A DNA stretch of 64,000 bases from Pezicula radicicola. Lineage: Eukaryota > Ascomycota > Leotiomycetes > Helotiales > Dermateaceae. The position numbers were made by a program, and so were the translations under genes. The stretch is taken from NCBI GenBank assembly GCA_003008705.1, contig PDUO01000005.1, positions 1,119,997 to 1,183,996 on the forward strand, in the 5' to 3' direction. How positions within the stretch are numbered: the stretch's first letter is position 1; every line of letters begins with the position of its first letter. Positions 47,159 through 59,662 of the stretch are shown in pieces. The notes beneath the pieces are model-generated. The model worked only from the letters and a program-made list of their open reading frames with translations. It was not told the origin of the DNA and did not search any database.

Positions 47159-47695
47159 CTTGGCAGATTCGATTCAATTGAGCGTTTACTGAGAACTGAA
47201 GTTGCAGTAGTTGAAGAAATGAGAGAAAATAATAGAAGTCAAGATGGCCTGACTTTTGATAGATTTAGTGGATGACGGATGGAAGCGCAACCACGGCATC
47301 GGAACGGATAAACCTAGCAGCCAACGATCAACTGCACAGCGAAATGCGACTCCGTTGACCTCTGTACTCGTGGAAGTGAATACAATACACCACGCGACTA
47401 CTACCAAACAAAAAATTGACCCCATCACAATTCTAGTTCCGAGGAGGTGTACTCTCGTTTGGAGTCTGGTTGGGGCGTGGTGCAATCAGTTAGCACCATT
47501 CTAACACAAAAATCGTATCCTAGGACCCCTCATTTTGACACGGAAGTACTCCCATGACAGATTCAAAGCCAGGGTGATCTGTGCAGATATTTCTGTATTT
47601 TCTAACGTCCATCTCCCATGAGTTTTGCGACTTTGAAACATCCATGGATACACCATAGCTCTGCGCCTGATCCTGTTGCTGTCAATATTCGCCAT
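47159..47695. promoter_or_regulatory. Divergent promoter region
   Basis: 537 bp between the DUF4748 gene (-) and the 5-phosphatase gene (+). No defined motif recognised. Confidence 0.45.
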
Positions 47696-50600
47696 GGAAG
47701 GACCAGGGGAGGAGACAGATGGCTCGTCCATAGTTGGTTATCTCACAAATGCGCTTTTGGTTATTCACTTTGCTAACTATGTCCTTCTAGAAACCAGTGT
47801 CTTCCCTGCGTTCCCACTTTGAGCAGATGGCCAAATCCAAACCGAGCAATGGTACAAATGCGCCCAGAGCTATATCACCAAATTCCAATGGACGTGTGGT
47901 GGAGAATGGGAAACCTTTGGCGGATGGACTGCGAGCAACAAGAGGTCGAGACCGGGAGGCTACAGAGTTACACCCTCCCCGACGATACGAGAGTATAAGT
48001 CGATCGCCCTCACCCATGACTAGACCGAGGCCAACTCCTACAAATGGCGGTGTTCGTCCAGTTCCTCCTGTTAATATACATCCACCTCATTCGCCCCCTA
48101 AAGGAAAGAGTTTGAATCTCACTATGCCGCACCCTTCAGCATTCCTTTCAACAGATGCTGCTTCTCCATCAATTTCTACACCGGGATCCGCCTCACCCAG
48201 ACATTTTCGGATTCCCAGCAGACCCCATACGCCTCTTCTAGAGCCAAGAAAATCTCCTTCTTTGCCTGGTTCTCAACCACCTTCACCCCCACCACCTCGG
48301 AGATCTGGCGAGTTGAGACGAGATTCTTCGGTGAAAGTTGTTCCACCTCCTGTCAACCGTGCTGAAAAGCCCAAGATCCATAGTAAGCCTTTAAGTATTG
48401 GACTGCACGCAGAGGCTACGACACTTGCACCAGGTGCGCTTGTAGCTGGAACTGAAAAACCCTCCCCCTTTGGTACTCCTCCTAGCAGTGGTGGCAGCGG
48501 AGAGAATGAGCTCCAAGCCCCGGCTTTACCTCCCAATCGACCTGTATTTACCAAATCATTTCCAAGCCCGTCTTCTCACAAAACCTTTGAGCCTCCCCCT
48601 TTGCATCCTTCTGTAGCAAACAGGAGAAAAGATTCAGAGGTAAACGGGCTTGGGCGAAGCATGCTAGCTCCCCAGATAACTGGTGAACAACGCCCTACTC
48701 TACCAAGCAGGCCTCCAATAGGGCCAGAGCCATCCAAATTGCGCAGTCTTCCGCCTAGTTCATTGATGCCGCCACCACCACCTCGCCCGCCAGTAGAGAA
48801 ACCGAAGACGACCGTGGCTACTCCTTCGATTGCAGAGCCCCCAGCTCAATATGCAACACCCCCTAAACGGGTATTCTCCACACCAACTACGCAATTACAG
48901 ACACCAACCGCGCAGTTACAGACACCACCACGACACGGAAGGTCAATGACAGTCGATACAACTTCCGACAGAGCTCCTTCTCAATTTCGGACCCCGGTAG
49001 CATCTACATACTCGCAAGCAGATGCGCGTACGCCCCTCGACGTTGCACCATCCGCCTCCTACATCAAGGAGACATTGAAACAGGATTCTGGCGAGTATCC
49101 TGACTCCTCGAATTCGAATCGACGTCCGCCATCATTCAAGAAGGGGCCTGAAAGGATCTCAACTAAATATGACACACGTCTCTTTGATGTATGTGGTGAA
49201 TTTGTCTGCACGTCGGGCCACCTTACTCGAGTTTGGAGTCTGCTCGACGGAGAGCTTGTTATGAGCTTAGCACATACTGAAGGCATTAAGATCATGTCAG
49301 TAGCTTTTAAGCCTGGGAGTACCATTGACGAAGAGGGTTCTCGGATATGGCTAGGCAATAATATTGGTGAGCTTATTGAGGTAGACATCGCAACGCAGAG
49401 CATCGTTGCAACCAAGACGAACGCCCATACCCGGAGAGAGATCATCAGGATGTATCGACACTTAACTGAGATGTGGACTCTAGATGATGGTGGAACTTTG
49501 CATTTGTGGGCACCTGACAGTACTGGCTCAATGAGTCTTACAAATCCTGCTCAGAGCTTCCGGGTTCCCAAAGGGCACACATTTTCTGTCGTGGTTGGCG
49601 ATGAGCTCTGGCTTGCTACAGGCAAAGACATACGAGTTTTTATACCTACGCTGGATGGTTCGGCACAATTCCAGGTACTTCAACGTCCTCTCAGCCAGTC
49701 AAATGTTGGAGATGTGACTGCGGGGACAATGATCAACACCCAGCCAGATCGGGTATATTTTGGTCACGTCGATGGGAAAGTTAGCATCTATTCACGCCGT
49801 GACTATGCATGCTTGGGAGTAGTAAACATAAGTGTGTACAAAATCACGTCTCTAGCTGGCGTTGGCAGCAACTTGTGGGCTGCATTCAGTACCGGCATGA
49901 TATATGTCTACGATACCGCTCAGATGCCGTGGGTAGTTAGAAAGGACTGGCATGCGCATGCAGATCCAGTCATAAGCTTAATTTCCGACCGCAGCAGCGT
50001 CTGGAAACTGGACCGCGACCAGGTCGTTTCTCTTGGTCAAGACAACATGATACGAGCATGGGACGGCCTACTACAAGATGACTGGATAGGTATGCATTAT
50101 TCTTCAACCCGCTCTTGTACTATACTAACAGATTTTTAGAAACTCAGATGCAGTCTCAAGAAGCAGACTTCTGTGAACTAAAACCGATAAAGACGCTTGT
50201 GATGACTTGGAATGCGGGCGCATCCACTCCATCTCATCTTCGGCAGTCAAGTCAAGATGCAGCGTTCTTCCGTGACCTATTTCAAAGCAGCGATTCCCCA
50301 GACATCTTAGTGTTTGGCTTTCAAGAGCTTGTAGATTTGGAGGACAAGAAGACAACTGCTAGTGAGTATCTTCCAAGTTTCGTGCGTGTTCTCGCTGACC
50401 GGAATTTTAGAAAGCTTTTTCAAATCGAAAAAAAAGGATCCTTCGGACCAGGAGCATATGAGCCACCAGTACCGTGACTGGCGTGATTTTCTGATTCGCA
50501 GTCTAGATGATTATATGCCCCGGGACGATCTCTACCATCTCCTTCATACAGCGAGTCTTGTTGGACTTTTTACCTGCATATTCGTGAGGGCGCCTTTGAG

Positions 50601-51567
50601 GGAGCGAATACGTAGCGTCAGTGGTGCAGAGGTGAAACGAGGAATGGGAGGCTTGCATGGAAACAAGGTGCGCAACCCCGGAGCTTTAGTAACCAGACGA
50701 CTAATTCCCAGTAGGGCGCACTGATCCTTAGATTTGTACTTGACGACACTTCCATGTGCTTCATCAATTGCCATCTTGCTGCTGGCCAAACGCAGACGAA
50801 GGATCGCAATACGGATATCACGATGATATTGGACAGCGCCACACTACCTGCCGAGAACAATCCCAGTGTACGACAGGATAGCTTTGTCGGCGGTGGCGAT
50901 GGAAGCATGATCATGGACCATGAATTATGCATTTTAAATGGTATATCACAGTGCATTATACCCACTAGACTACCTGACTAATCTAAATAGGGGACCTAAA
51001 CTACCGCATCGACACAATGGGGAGAGATACCGTTGTCAATGCTGTCAAGGCCAACAATCTCAGCAAGCTCCTCGAGAGAGATCAATTGCTTGCATCGAAA
51101 AGGAAAAATCCTTGGTTCAAGCTACGTGCTTTCAACGAACTCCCTATAACCTTTGCGCCTACATACAAGTACGATGTAGGCACTGATAATTATGACACAA
51201 GTGAGAAGAAACGTGCGCCTGCTTGGTGTGACCGCATTCTGTATCGTGGACGTGACCGGATCAAGCAACTAGATTATCGACGACATGAAGTTCGCGTTTC
51301 AGACCACAGACCGGTCACTGCGATGTTCCAAATGATAGTCAAGACGGTGTCGCCCAAGAAACGTGCCATGAAGTGGGATGAATGTCAGCAGCAATTATCA
51401 GAAATGAAAGCGCAGGTTTCTGGCGAAACGAAGTAAGTGACCACTTATCATTATGAATGGATTGAGAGAGGTCTAGATGCTGAGACGATCTTAGACTCGA
51501 CTATCTTCAAAACTTCCTTGGATTCGATGCCAACAGTAGCAGGAAGATACTGCTCGAAGGCCGATGA
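47696..51567 (+). CDS. Inositol polyphosphate 5-phosphatase with N-terminal WD-like propeller, 1185 aa
   Basis: Removes the 5-phosphate from phosphoinositides or inositol phosphates. Exons: 47696-47734, 47791-50089, 50140-50361, 50411-50667, 50715-50940, 50991-51432, 51495-51567 (1186 codons with stop). Residues 1-420 are proline/serine-rich and disordered. A beta-propeller follows (about 430-770; VWSLLDGELVMSLAHTEG, IWLGNNIGELIEVD, AAFSTGMIYVYD, GQDNMIRAWDG). The IPPc catalytic domain starts at MTWNAGAS, with FGFQELVDLED, HLAAGQTQ, GDLNYRID, PAWCDRILYRG and SDHRPVTAMF, so all catalytic and metal-binding motifs are kept. The last exon (LDYLQNFLGFDANSSRKIL) is hidden behind a TAA that overlaps a GTAAGT donor. 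Exon 1 uses a weak GTTGGT donor. A similar propeller plus 5-phosphatase order is known from plant enzymes. Confidence 0.9.
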
Positions 51568-52386
51568 GATACAATAACCCATGGATGGTTAAATTAAATG
51601 AGCAGGCCGAAGTCTATCATACCATTAGACCGTACGGGCAAGGGCAGTGGCGGCAGTCTCAAGTCGACCCCATGCTTCCATTGCTAAGACGTGGCTTTGC
51701 TACGCCACAGAGCTATTGACTATGTGGTAGATTATCTACAATCACCCAAACTAAATACCTAGGTGGTAAATAGGTAGATCGGTCAGTAGATAGGTAACTA
51801 GGTAGCTAGCTCCTTTGGGTAGGAAGGAAGCACGGAGGATTCCCTCGTATGTGGTGTGTGTGGTGGGGTATGATGGTGTCACCTGCACACTAGATCTCTA
51901 GCATCACCACTACCTATGTAGCCTCGTAACCTACACCGAAGCCTGATACAGTAGTACAGTAGTGACTGAGATTGAGTTACTGCGATTCTCTACGATAAAG
52001 GCATCATCAATTAATTAGGACCGACAGCTTCCTCGCTCCTTGCATACAGATTAGGCCAAGCTGAAAGCCGTCGACCACCAGACTGGGAAAGGCGTGTGAC
52101 GTATTGCTGTAGTCGGCTTTTGAGAAAATACAACAGCATCATGGCTCCTACACTTCAATATCTACATCGCATGGTCTTCATACACTGCACTGCGTCCAAT
52201 TCAAAGTGACCATACATATATTACCCCTTGATCTTGATGTGCTTCAGGCATTTCAATAAGGCCTTATCTCGAAGTATCTCGTTCTTATCTCTACACTCAC
52301 AATTACCCATTCGTCGTGCCCCAACCTCGACCCCATTTAGTCGCATAATACGTGAATAGTATCACCGTTTCGTAGTGGTGCCAAAT
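51568..52386. other. Intergenic region with TAGGT-rich low-complexity stretch
   Basis: About 0.8 kb between two plus-strand genes. Around 51755-51815 there are many imperfect AGGTAG / TAGGT units. It also holds the promoter of the GFA-domain gene. No coding frame. Confidence 0.5.
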
Positions 52387-53199
52387 ATGTCCCCAAGTAC
52401 AGAGCCACCAGCTAAGGAGAAGACCAGAGCACTGAGCGCAGGCCATGATCCAGACGATATTGAAGGGAAGGACAATGCATGGAAGTTCAAATCACCGTAC
52501 AAGATTCATGAAGGAGGAGACTTCACGGCCATTTACGAGGGCAGTTGTCATTGCGGTCGAGTGCAATACGAACTAAACAGGGAAAAGCCGCTGTCATCAA
52601 AGTTTTGCCATTGTAAGACATGTCAAGTCATCCATGGTAAGTATTTACACCAATCTTTTTTATGGCTCTTACTAAAAATCATGTCCCATTGCAGGTGCGC
52701 CATTCCAATGGGCTGCTATCTTCCACAAGGAGGATATTAATTTTACACATGGCCATCATGAACTGGCATGGTATGATAGTGGTGAGAAATCAACCAAGCA
52801 CAAACTTCCTTGTAAGATTAGTTGTGTATATTGTCGCACGCCAATTATGGACGAAGGACGGAACATGATCCTGCTATTCCCAACCTTGATTCACTTCCAA
52901 GATAAGGAAGACAAAAAGAAATTTTATCCTACGTATGTTCCATATTTTCATTGAGGGGAAGAAACAAAAAGAGAATCTTTGCTGAATTATAGTAAAGGTG
53001 CCATATGTTCTACGGACAGCGAGTGGTGGATATCAATGATGGTCTTGAAAAATGGACCGGACTCAATGGTGATAGTGACTTGATAGAAGATAGTCCTCCA
53101 GAGGCTATCAAGAAAAGGAAAAGGGAGCTCGAGGAAAAGGAAACCCAAAATGGAAAGGAAAATGGAAGTGGAACCGAGAATAAAGCAGGTAAGAAGTAA
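52387..53199 (+). CDS. GFA/CENP-V-fold zinc protein, 229 aa
   Basis: Family of glutathione-dependent formaldehyde-activating-like enzymes; the real substrate of most fungal members is unknown. Exons 52387-52636, 52695-52932, 52998-53199 (230 codons with stop). Zinc ligands: CHCG (in YEGSCHCGRVQYEL), CHCKTC, and later CVYC in ISCVYCRTP. The core ends with CHMFYGQRVVDINDGLEKWTG, the usual last helix. A GTG 12 bases before the ATG is rejected. The extra C-terminal tail is strongly charged (KKRKRELEEKETQ, ending NKAGKK), which could be a nuclear signal or simple low complexity. Single-copy in this window with no obvious partner. Confidence 0.88.
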
Positions 53200-54065
53200 A
53201 TACAAGTCTCTGTATTACACCACGAATATCTTTTTTATTTGATCAGAAACCTTTACTCGCTTATCTATCTAGGTAATTATTCATTTTCATTTCAGCAAGT
53301 CGCTAAGTTGAAGTAGCTTCCATGGTTTGTGCAAATCGCCTAACTTTGAACACTTTAAACATATAACAGGAGTTAAGAATCACATTAGCGTTCCTTAGTA
53401 TAACTCTAGCGGCTGGGATTGCTTCGTGCTTCACTATATTAAATAGCTATTAAACTATACATGGACTGCTCACAGGATGGAGTAAGAAGCATAATAATAG
53501 GCAAGATGATGGGCATAACAGTAATATATTTACCTCCCCTACCTTAACTACCTTGCTAAAAACCAAAGGAGAACCACTCTTTGTATATATAGTCAAGATC
53601 AAAAGAGAGCCTTCAACAGTTTTAGTTATAACTTCTCTTCTATACTTGGATATTCAGTTTATAGCTCACTTGTAGTAGCGATTAACCATAATCGACAATT
53701 CAAAGTTTTATTTTATCGCTGAATTGAAGTCAAGCGAGCATGGTCAACTACACCAGTCCATACTAGTAGGGTGGTATGAGACTATATCTCCTGTAACAAC
53801 GTTTGCTCTCTAGATCCTTCTAAATAACATAGCATCCAACCCAAGGAATTTTACAAGCCATGATAATTCAGAAACAGATTTAGCTCCCGTCACCATCCCA
53901 ATCTACAACCATACCCGAGCTCAACATTCCTGAATTGAGAAACCTCCCATCGATAGAATCAATCCAATCCGAATTCAACTTTCCAGTTCCATCATTACCA
54001 CTCCCATGATCCCGAGGACTGTCAAGATCCCCTAAAAATTGCAACTCCTCGTCAACCGGAAAACT
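53200..54065. other. AT-richer convergent spacer
   Basis: 866 bp between the GFA gene and the decayed regulator. No gene or clear repeat seen. Confidence 0.5.
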
Positions 54066-56316
54066 TCAATCCATATTAACCTGGCTCCAAACCGCCAAGC
54101 TCTCCCCCGTCATATCCCCAATCATATGTTCCAAATCATCACGATTGATATTTTCGGTCATGTTTACTTCTAAGCCTTGAAGTGTTAAGCGAACGTCAGC
54201 TGGCATCATGGGGATAGCCTTGCGGGGATGGTGTTTATCTTCGCCAATGAGGTGGAGGACGGAACGTTTTATTGCTTCAAAAGCGTCGCGGTAACGGCGG
54301 ATTACGGGCCAGCGTTCGGTCATTATGTAGAGGAGAATGCTACAGTCGCTTAAGGAACTCAAGTACCGTATTGCTGTACTGCATGGTGCGTGCCATAGGC
54401 AGTATACTAGTGTTAATCCTATAGTTGCTAAATAAGCTAGAGATTCTGCTATTTTGAAAGAGACTCTATATACCTGCGAGGAAGACAGATTGTAAAGAAA
54501 GCGTCGAAAATGCTACTGGCTGAGTATCGTGAAGTCTCCTATATGTTTCGCATACTCCGCTACGCGCTTGGGTACAGAGCATGAGATAGCGTTCCTTGAT
54601 CACACTTTCATATAATTGTGGTTGTAGGAGTAGGCGCACGCATTTTGTGGTAAGCTACCATCTGTAGACAAGTTTTATTCGTTAGTGCTTCATTTGAGAA
54701 AATTTACTCGAATTCAAGTGAGTTACTCAAATTAAGTGAGTTGTAGCAAGCTAAAGCTCAAAGTAAAAGCAAGAAGAAAAAAGCCATAGGAGTATAAATA
54801 TATGCATAATCTTAAGCTTTTATTTGAAATGCGAAAAAAATGTCACGTACATATGTTGTGAGGCTATGAGCATGACTCTGTGAAGGAATAGCATCGCGCC
54901 AGGCGGCCAGTCTCTCGAAGAACTGATCAGTCTCTTGCGACATATTTGACGCAGGACATCCATCCACACAATAAATTGTATGCTGAATCTCCGACTCGAT
55001 CCTCTTTAGTCTCAAAATATGTATATAGACAGTCATTGTGGTAGGTGGGTTGGCAGGGCTGTTTGATTCTACAGCATGTCGAAAGACCTCAACATGTTGG
55101 TTCTCTTCTTCGATGTCTAACGGCAGTGGGATATCGATATCATGGTCAGAAATTCAAGGAGGCCTGCCAAGTGCTATAGATAATCCTCGATCCATATAGT
55201 AACATGCCCGAAATAGCCGCTTTTCAAGTTCTGATTGCAGATTTGACTGCGAGCGAGAACACTTCCTCCGATGAAGACCCGACTCTACACACAATCTCAT
55301 CGCAATCCCTGAAAATGTCCACGCGCCTGGATGTCGGGATATCCTCCGGCAGTATTGTACTAATAGTAAGAGATACTTGAGTGTACGCGTATTTCCTAAT
55401 TGGAGAATTTTGTCTCTAGTGCCAAGAGCAACTTCGAATTGATATCTCCAATGATAGTTGCCTGCTTCTCCTGACTGCGTCGACTCGAGATATTGGGCAC
55501 CCAATGAATATATTAAGTGTAGTATGCTTCCTCGCAAGAATCGTTCAAAGAATTTCGTCTCTTATAAAGATCCTTTATTTGGGCTGAGTAAAGCACAATA
55601 AAATTCGTCGAGACGTGTTTCAGATATGCTTCCACAAGTTTGTCACCGACATCTGGCTGCATTTGAAAGGATGCTGCTGTGCTAGAAGCGCTTCCCGGAG
55701 AGATACAGTCATCTTCACTAGGGATAAGTTCTGGAGGTGGACTCTCGGCTTTCGTCCAAGTAGATGTAGGAAGGGCAAGCTGGCTTTGATCTGTACGGCC
55801 TACAACGAATTCAAGTATTCGAGCCAAGGTGATGATCGATGTTCCCCCAACATAAGAGCCACTTTTAATCAACGACAGGTCTCTAACCGTTCTGAGGAGG
55901 AAGAACACTCCTACCTTCTCCACAGACTCTTCTTCGCTTGGACTTTGATAGCTCGTTAAATGATCTAACGCGGCGTCGGACTGGTCGCCGCGTGCCAAGC
56001 ACATTTCTAACTCGGCCACACGGTTCTCTAGCGACTTGATATATATCCTCGCTTTTTGCGGGTTTGGATGTGACGGGAGCACATAACGACACTCTTAAGT
56101 CGAGTCTGTTACATATTGCACATTTGGGTTGACTTCTATCACACTGTGAAGCAAGCATTAGTTACCAAGAGTCGGGTTTGTGTGAGGAACTTGGGTTTAT
56201 ACTTTTTGCTTACGAGACTTGCATCTTTGGCAAAGTAGGAGTACCCTCGTTCGCTTCGCACGTTTGGTGGGAGGAGGTGACTGATGCGGATCGGCGGTTG
56301 CATTAGCATCTGCCAT
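54066..56316 (-). pseudogene. Decayed Zn2Cys6 fungal transcription factor
   Basis: The reading begins MADANATADPHQ at 56316. The binuclear cluster follows: CQRCKSRKQK, intron, CDRSQPKCAICNR. Here an extra A near 56095 shifts the frame just before the sixth cysteine (ECRYV). The linker helix ARIYIKSLENRVAELE and the fungal_trans domain are readable in successive frames. A second shift near 55524 lies in the EEA/ILHLIYS segment. A TGA at 55156-55154 replaces a glycine codon after ALGRPP, and a third shift near 54645 lies in AYHK/CVRLLL. Introns at 54850-54662 and 54473-54419 still have good sites. Four disabling lesions make function very unlikely, although homopolymer sequencing errors could explain some shifts. 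The 189-bp intron contains an M2 repeat fragment (54705-54742). Confidence 0.85.
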
Positions 56317-56804
56317 AGGGAAGCCAGCGATAGACGTCCTACTGGAAAATTCTGGGTTTGGCTGATGATCAGAGCAATGGTCTGTTCGTAGCCATGGTCA
56401 TACCATTGACACTTTGAGGGAAGCGGAGCTGGAGACGGAGATGGAGATGGAGATGGTATTCTGGAGGTTTGGAAGTGGGGGATTGGTGATAAGAGATAGA
56501 GCAATGCAGATGGCAGTCTGGCGAATGTTAGGTGGGGTTGACTGACGTTTGGACTGGAGCTTTCTTATATCCAATCACACGATATAGGTAAGGTATATCC
56601 CTTCGACGAGCCTGCCTGTGAGCCTGTTCTGGCAAACCCTGCCGCTTCCAGCTCCCCTCCGGAGATGTAGAATACATCGAACGCTCTCTCTCATGGTCTT
56701 CTATATCTGAGGAAGTGCATCGTATAAAGAACCACACGAGAATCGTCCCTTTTTGTTTTGTTGGGTCTTTGCTTTGTGTGTGAACTTCGAGGAAGGTTCT
56801 CATA
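56317..56804. promoter_or_regulatory. Divergent spacer between two decayed genes
   Basis: 488 bp. It contains a GAGATG-type six-base repeat near 56430-56455. It was probably the shared promoter of the regulator and the monooxygenase. Confidence 0.45.
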
Positions 56805-58528
56805 ATGGCTCCTAAAAAACAGATACATCTCAACTTCTTCGAAGTGGCCTGTGCGGGCAATCATATGGGAATCGGACTTTGGAGAGATCCCAATGATAAT
56901 GCATGATCTAAAGACCGTTTCGAATACTATTTATGGTTGGCTAGATTAGCAGAGAAGGGCAAGATTACCTCAATTTTCTTCGCAGATACGTATGCCGGTA
57001 AGGACTTAGTCACCATCGTATGCTAAGCGAGGAGAAAATAGCGACACTCATGTATTCCTTTAGCCGACGAATCTTACGATGGCACCCTTGGCGCAACATA
57101 TCGAGGGGGCAGTTTGGTTGCGCAGATGGACTCGATGGGTTTTGTGTCAGCCATGGCTCCGTCACTAAGTCCCTGTCATTTGGAATTATAGGTACCACCT
57201 CCTACATCCCGGTTCGTCAATCCTCCTTCCCCAACCGCCGTATTTCTAAGTCATTGACAGTCTTATTTACTGGCACGCACTTGGTCAACACTTGATCACG
57301 CCTCCAATGGTCGAATTGGTTGGAATATTGTGACGAGTTTCACAACTACCGCTGCAAATGCAATGGGAAGGAAAACCGTCACTGCCCATGATTAACGGTG
57401 TTCGTATTCCCACGGGACTCTGCATCCCAAACGACGAAAAGTGCGAGACATGGCTCTCTTCCGAAACATGTTTTGCTGTGACTCGTTGCTCCCATTTTAA
57501 TGAAAATTGTTACTAATTATGAGATCCCAAACAGACGTTGAGGCCGACGAATATCTCGAACTTGTTTACTCGTGAGTGGCTTATCCAACTTCGAAGATGA
57601 AGACAGCTTATGATTTTCAGACTATGGGAGGGGATCCATAAGATCAACTTCCATGGTCTGCATCACAAGACCAATGCTGTCTGCCAGACACATCCATCTC
57701 CTCAACGCATGCTAATCCTTTTCCAAGCTGGCTCATCTCCAAGCGGTGTAGCCTTTACAGCGAAGCACGCCGAGGCGGTTTTCTGTGGTGGAGGGTATGT
57801 ATTTCCCTAATAATATTGAAGGCTGGACTATAAGATATCACTTGACTGAGACATTACCGGCCCATCTCAATCTCTGTCCTAGATTAGCTCATCATCTCAG
57901 GGCGAGAAGTACTGACACTATGGATATTATAGGGTTCCTTCAGATACAGCGCCATCCGTAAAAAACTTACGTGACGCTTCAGTGGCAAATGGAAGAGATC
58001 CTACCGATATGAAGTTCTTCCCTCAAATGACGCCAATTCTCGATCGTACTCTCGAAGAAGCGCAAGCAAAGCACGAACGCCATATAAAGTGTATTGATTG
58101 GGAAGCTAGACTATCAAAATTGGGCAGCTTTGTCAACTTTGACTTTAGTCGAATACCTCCTGATGAACCATTCATTTTCAATGCTATATCTTCGGACAAT
58201 TCCATTCTTACTATGCTTAAGACTATTAAGCGTTATGATACGGACGGTGATCTGACTCCAAGGATGTTGGGTGAGAGGATGGCCTTTTGCGGGTTTGCAC
58301 CAATGCCCGTTGATACTCCGCATATGGTTGCTGACCTGATGGAGAAATGGATAAACGAAGCTGTTTCCAAATACACACCCAGCCGCGCAATTCCGGTACT
58401 AGACTCTTAAGAAGAATGAGTATACTGATGCCAAAGGCCATGTTGCGATCAATCGCGCGAAGGCTGAAGAGGAGCTGGTGAAAGGTGCCAATGGTCTGGC
58501 GGAGAAGAAAAGTGAGACCAAAGTTTGA
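56805..58528 (+). pseudogene. Decayed NtaA/SnaA/DszA-family flavin monooxygenase
   Basis: Family of luciferase-fold, FMNH2-dependent monooxygenases (nitrilotriacetate, dibenzothiophene sulfone and similar). The start MAPKKQIHLNFFEVACAGNHMG is typical. TGA at 56904-56906 stands where homologues have Arg (CGA to TGA). A frameshift lies near 57158 (VSAMA/VTKSLSFGI). TAA at 57393-57395 replaces Glu in TAHD-E-R. The segment after LWEG is shortened compared with the family. The readable C-terminal half runs from VPSDTAPSV to ILDRTLEEAQAKHERHI and FAPMPVDTPHMVADLMEKW, then shifts once more near 58405 before KNEYTDAKGHVAINRAKAEE. Several introns keep splice consensus. It lies divergent to the decayed Zn2Cys6 gene. 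Confidence 0.85.
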
Positions 58529-59662
58529 GTAATTTACCAGTACTACTAGTTGAAATCATGTTAGGCCATCCTACAGTCTCGGGAGTCGGGACGACGGCGG
58601 GCCACAGATTGGGTGCTGGGTGCTGGGTGCTGGAATCAATGTCAGTGAATCATGGCGACCTTGATTGACATTTCGGAGTCCTCTTGTCTGATGCGGAATG
58701 GCGGGCTGTTCTTCGGTGATATTTGAGCGCTGGAGGATTATTGTTGTTGTTGGAGGAGAGCAGAGCCGACGTCTGGTCTCCCAATATAGGTTAGGCTAGG
58801 TAAGGTACTGGATACTCGTAGCGAGCCTAACCACTTCAGGAAGATAGCCTACGAGTACACGCTTACTCCTTCCTATTGGGCCATGATACGTGCACGGTAC
58901 GAAGAGGAAGAGGAAGAGTAAAGAATGTTGCCGTGGTTGTGTACTGTACTTTCGTACTCCGTGCCGATGCGATACACAAATACACATTGAGCGCCACACT
59001 ATAAATACGCTGTACCTAAATCCTTTGCGCCCTCCCCCGTTCTTACTTTTCTCTCGTTTCAAGACGGTATCTGCATCCTCCGCTTCAGCCTTCTAAAATA
59101 GGCGGCGAATCGTATGCCACGCGTCCCTTGGCGTCCCATCTGCTTTGTCTGGTCGCTCTTGTCTTGACCTGACTCCCACGCCGTCGCAAATGTGTGCTCT
59201 TCTACTGCGCCATGACATCGGACGACACTCCGGTTGGAGCGTCTTGTGAGTCCTTTCAAAACATCGGCCGGAACTGCGGCAGATTCGGCGAGGGGTGCAG
59301 AAAAACAAAGAAGTTTAAGAAAATTACGGGCACTCTTTCAGTCGGGGCATTTCCCCTTTTCCTCCTCTATCCTCTTTGCTCCATACAGTCTCCAAATTTC
59401 ACAGCCGCCACAAGGCTTACTTTGACACACCCATCCTATCATCATTGAGCATTCTCGTATTCAAACGCGTGTTGGTTCATTGTAATTTGATCTATTCATA
59501 CAAAACGTCTCCACTCCTGCGCTTGTCGCTTAAACATTCAGGGCCCAAGACTCGTAACCTCCCCCCTCCCCATCTGGCTTGGCCTTTGTATTCCTCCCAT
59601 TATTGTACATACAGTATCGTGTTGCCTCACTACTCTCCAGAGATGACCATGAGTTTGGAGAT
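58529..59662. other. Intergenic region, 1.1 kb
   Basis: Holds a triple GGGTGCT repeat near 58611-58632 and the promoter of the DUF3431 gene, with a pyrimidine-rich stretch around 59025-59060. Open frames here show no family features. Confidence 0.5.

Noticed and set aside
52375..52386. GTG start for the GFA protein
   Set aside because: An ATG follows four codons later and non-ATG starts are not expected without further evidence.
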